From positions 1-21,393 of the forward strand of contig JAPXMM010000028.1 of the NCBI GenBank assembly GCA_033809015.1: a stretch of DNA of 21,393 nucleotides, given 5' to 3'. Positions 20,944-21,393 of the stretch are shown here, one piece after another. This DNA is from DTU049 sp033809015. Lineage in GTDB: Bacteria; Bacteroidota; Bacteroidia; Bacteroidales; DTU049. Under the pieces are notes generated by a model. That model saw only the letters and a program-made list of their open reading frames with translations. It did no database searches and was not told the DNA's origin. A program made the translations under genes and the position numbers. How positions within the stretch are numbered: the first letter of the stretch is position 1; each line of letters begins with the position of its first letter.

Positions 20944-21383
20944 AAGGTTATATGTATATATTAGAATGTAGCGACGGAAGCTATTATACAGGAAGAACTA
21001 CCGATTTGGAATTGCGATTGCAACAACATCAAAGCGGCGAAGGGGCAAATCATACGAAGAAACGACTGCCTGTAACACTGGTGTATTACGAAGTATATTC
21101 GAGAATTGATGAAGCGTTTTATCGTGAAAAACAGGTGCAGGGCTGGAGCAGAAAGAAGAAAGAAGCATTGATAAATGGAAATCCTGAATTGTTTCCACAA
21201 TTAGCCGTCGCCTATAGAGATTTGAAAAGTAATGGTGGTTTCGAGAGCCTCAACCACAAAGAAACTACGGTGTCTTCGAGTGCCTCAGACACCAGAGCAA
21301 TTTCGCTGCCTGAGGCTCTCGAAGGCAGCGACAAAGAAACCCTCGAAGACACCGTCACCCCATCTAAAAATGAATACCAATGA
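20940..21383 (+). CDS. GIY-YIG nuclease-domain protein inside the hsd operon, with repeat-encoded tail
   Basis: 147 aa. Residues 1-80 are a single GIY-YIG domain of the small UPF0213 type: YMYILECSDGSYYTGRTTD (4-22) with the YIL...YYTG pair, Arg26 in LELRLQQHQSGEG, and the metal Glu in REKQVQGWSRKKKEALI. Residues about 99-141 form a Ser/Thr/Glu-rich tail (ESLNHKETTVSSSASDTRAI and on) that is a translation of palindromic DNA repeats and not a conserved domain. It overlaps hsdM by 4 bases at its start and the next ORF by 4 bases at its end, so translation is coupled across the operon. It is not a standard hsd gene; it may have inserted with its repeats. A role in restriction is possible but unproven. 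Confidence 0.88.
   Translation: MKGYMYILECSDGSYYTGRTTDLELRLQQHQSGEGANHTKKRLPVTLVYYEVYSRIDEAFYREKQVQGWSRKKKEALINGNPELFPQLAVAYRDLKSNGGFESLNHKETTVSSSASDTRAISLPEALEGSDKETLEDTVTPSKNEYQ
21236..21354. repeat. Palindromic repeat cluster with constant loop and variable stems
   Basis: The core TTCGAGAGCCTCA occurs at 21240-21252 (stem TGGT/ACCA), as TTCGAGTGCCTCA at 21274-21286 (stem GGTGTC/GACACC, 21268 region and 21287-21293) and inverted as TGAGGCTCTCGAA at 21311-21323 (stem CGCTGCC/GGCAGCG, 21304-21310 and 21324-21330). CGGTGTCTTCGAG (21268-21280) also has an exact inverted copy at 21342-21354. The core is kept while the stems differ but stay paired. All of it is within the GIY-YIG coding sequence. 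Confidence 0.85.
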
Positions 21384-21393
21384 GTGAGTGGAA
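21380..21393 (+). CDS. Start of the next hsd-operon gene, probably hsdS (window edge)
   Basis: An ATG at 21380 overlaps the GIY-YIG stop (ATGA) and reads MSEW before the window ends. HsdS specificity subunits often begin MSEWkev, and hsdS normally follows hsdM. Only four codons are visible, so this is inference from context. Confidence 0.45.

Noticed and set aside
21236..21354. CRISPR array
   Set aside because: The repeats are palindromic hairpins in alternating orientation, with no regular direct repeats or equal spacers, and there are no cas genes.

Overview
The window comes from an AT-rich member of the Bacteroidota. The evidence is the Bacteroidota-type -7 promoter element (TAnnTTTG) upstream of many genes, a secreted peptidase with a C-terminal type IX secretion (T9SS) sorting domain, an S16 with the long C-terminal extension seen in this phylum, and a Bacteroides-like glutamine synthetase. 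The species cannot be named from the sequence.

Layout. 1-355: 5' part of an IS1595/IS1-like transposase, cut by the window edge. 494-2325: operon rpsP-rimM-trmN6 (+), with a terminator-like hairpin inside rimM. 2341-2484: a 47-codon minus-strand ORF that looks like the end of a T9SS sorting domain. 2947-6055: N-acetyl sugar amidotransferase and an MsbA-type ABC exporter, both minus and each with its own promoter. 6566-9460: an SSB-like OB-fold protein with a strong terminator, then a secreted M1 metallopeptidase. 9672-10202: a lipoprotein with a thioredoxin-like region (-). 10836-17171: an accessory metal/iron-sulfur cluster. 17432-18965: glutamine synthetase (-). 19331-end: type I restriction-modification operon hsdM, GIY-YIG nuclease gene, start of a probable hsdS.

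The accessory cluster is the most notable part. It holds a DUF134/zinc-ribbon regulator, two NifX/MTH1175-family (orange-protein-like) metal-cluster proteins, two DUF5320-like small proteins, a 25-aa ORF, two MinD/Mrp-type ATPases each with an inserted 2[4Fe-4S] ferredoxin, a corrinoid adenosyltransferase, a VOC protein, a ferredoxin-like protein, an MBL-fold protein and a dead radical SAM gene. The set resembles the orange-protein (ORP) operons of sulfate reducers. No nitrogenase genes are present, so a metal-cluster or redox role in an anaerobe is the likelier reading. The 3' end is decaying: the ferredoxin-like gene has lost six metal-binding cysteines to Tyr/Phe, and the radical SAM gene has a frameshift, stops and an internal deletion.

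The intergenic spaces carry a family of MITE-like repeats (terminus TTTGAATTAGGCGTTTA), several with a conserved central hairpin. A different palindromic repeat family, with a constant 13-base loop and variable stems, is translated as the tail of the GIY-YIG protein.
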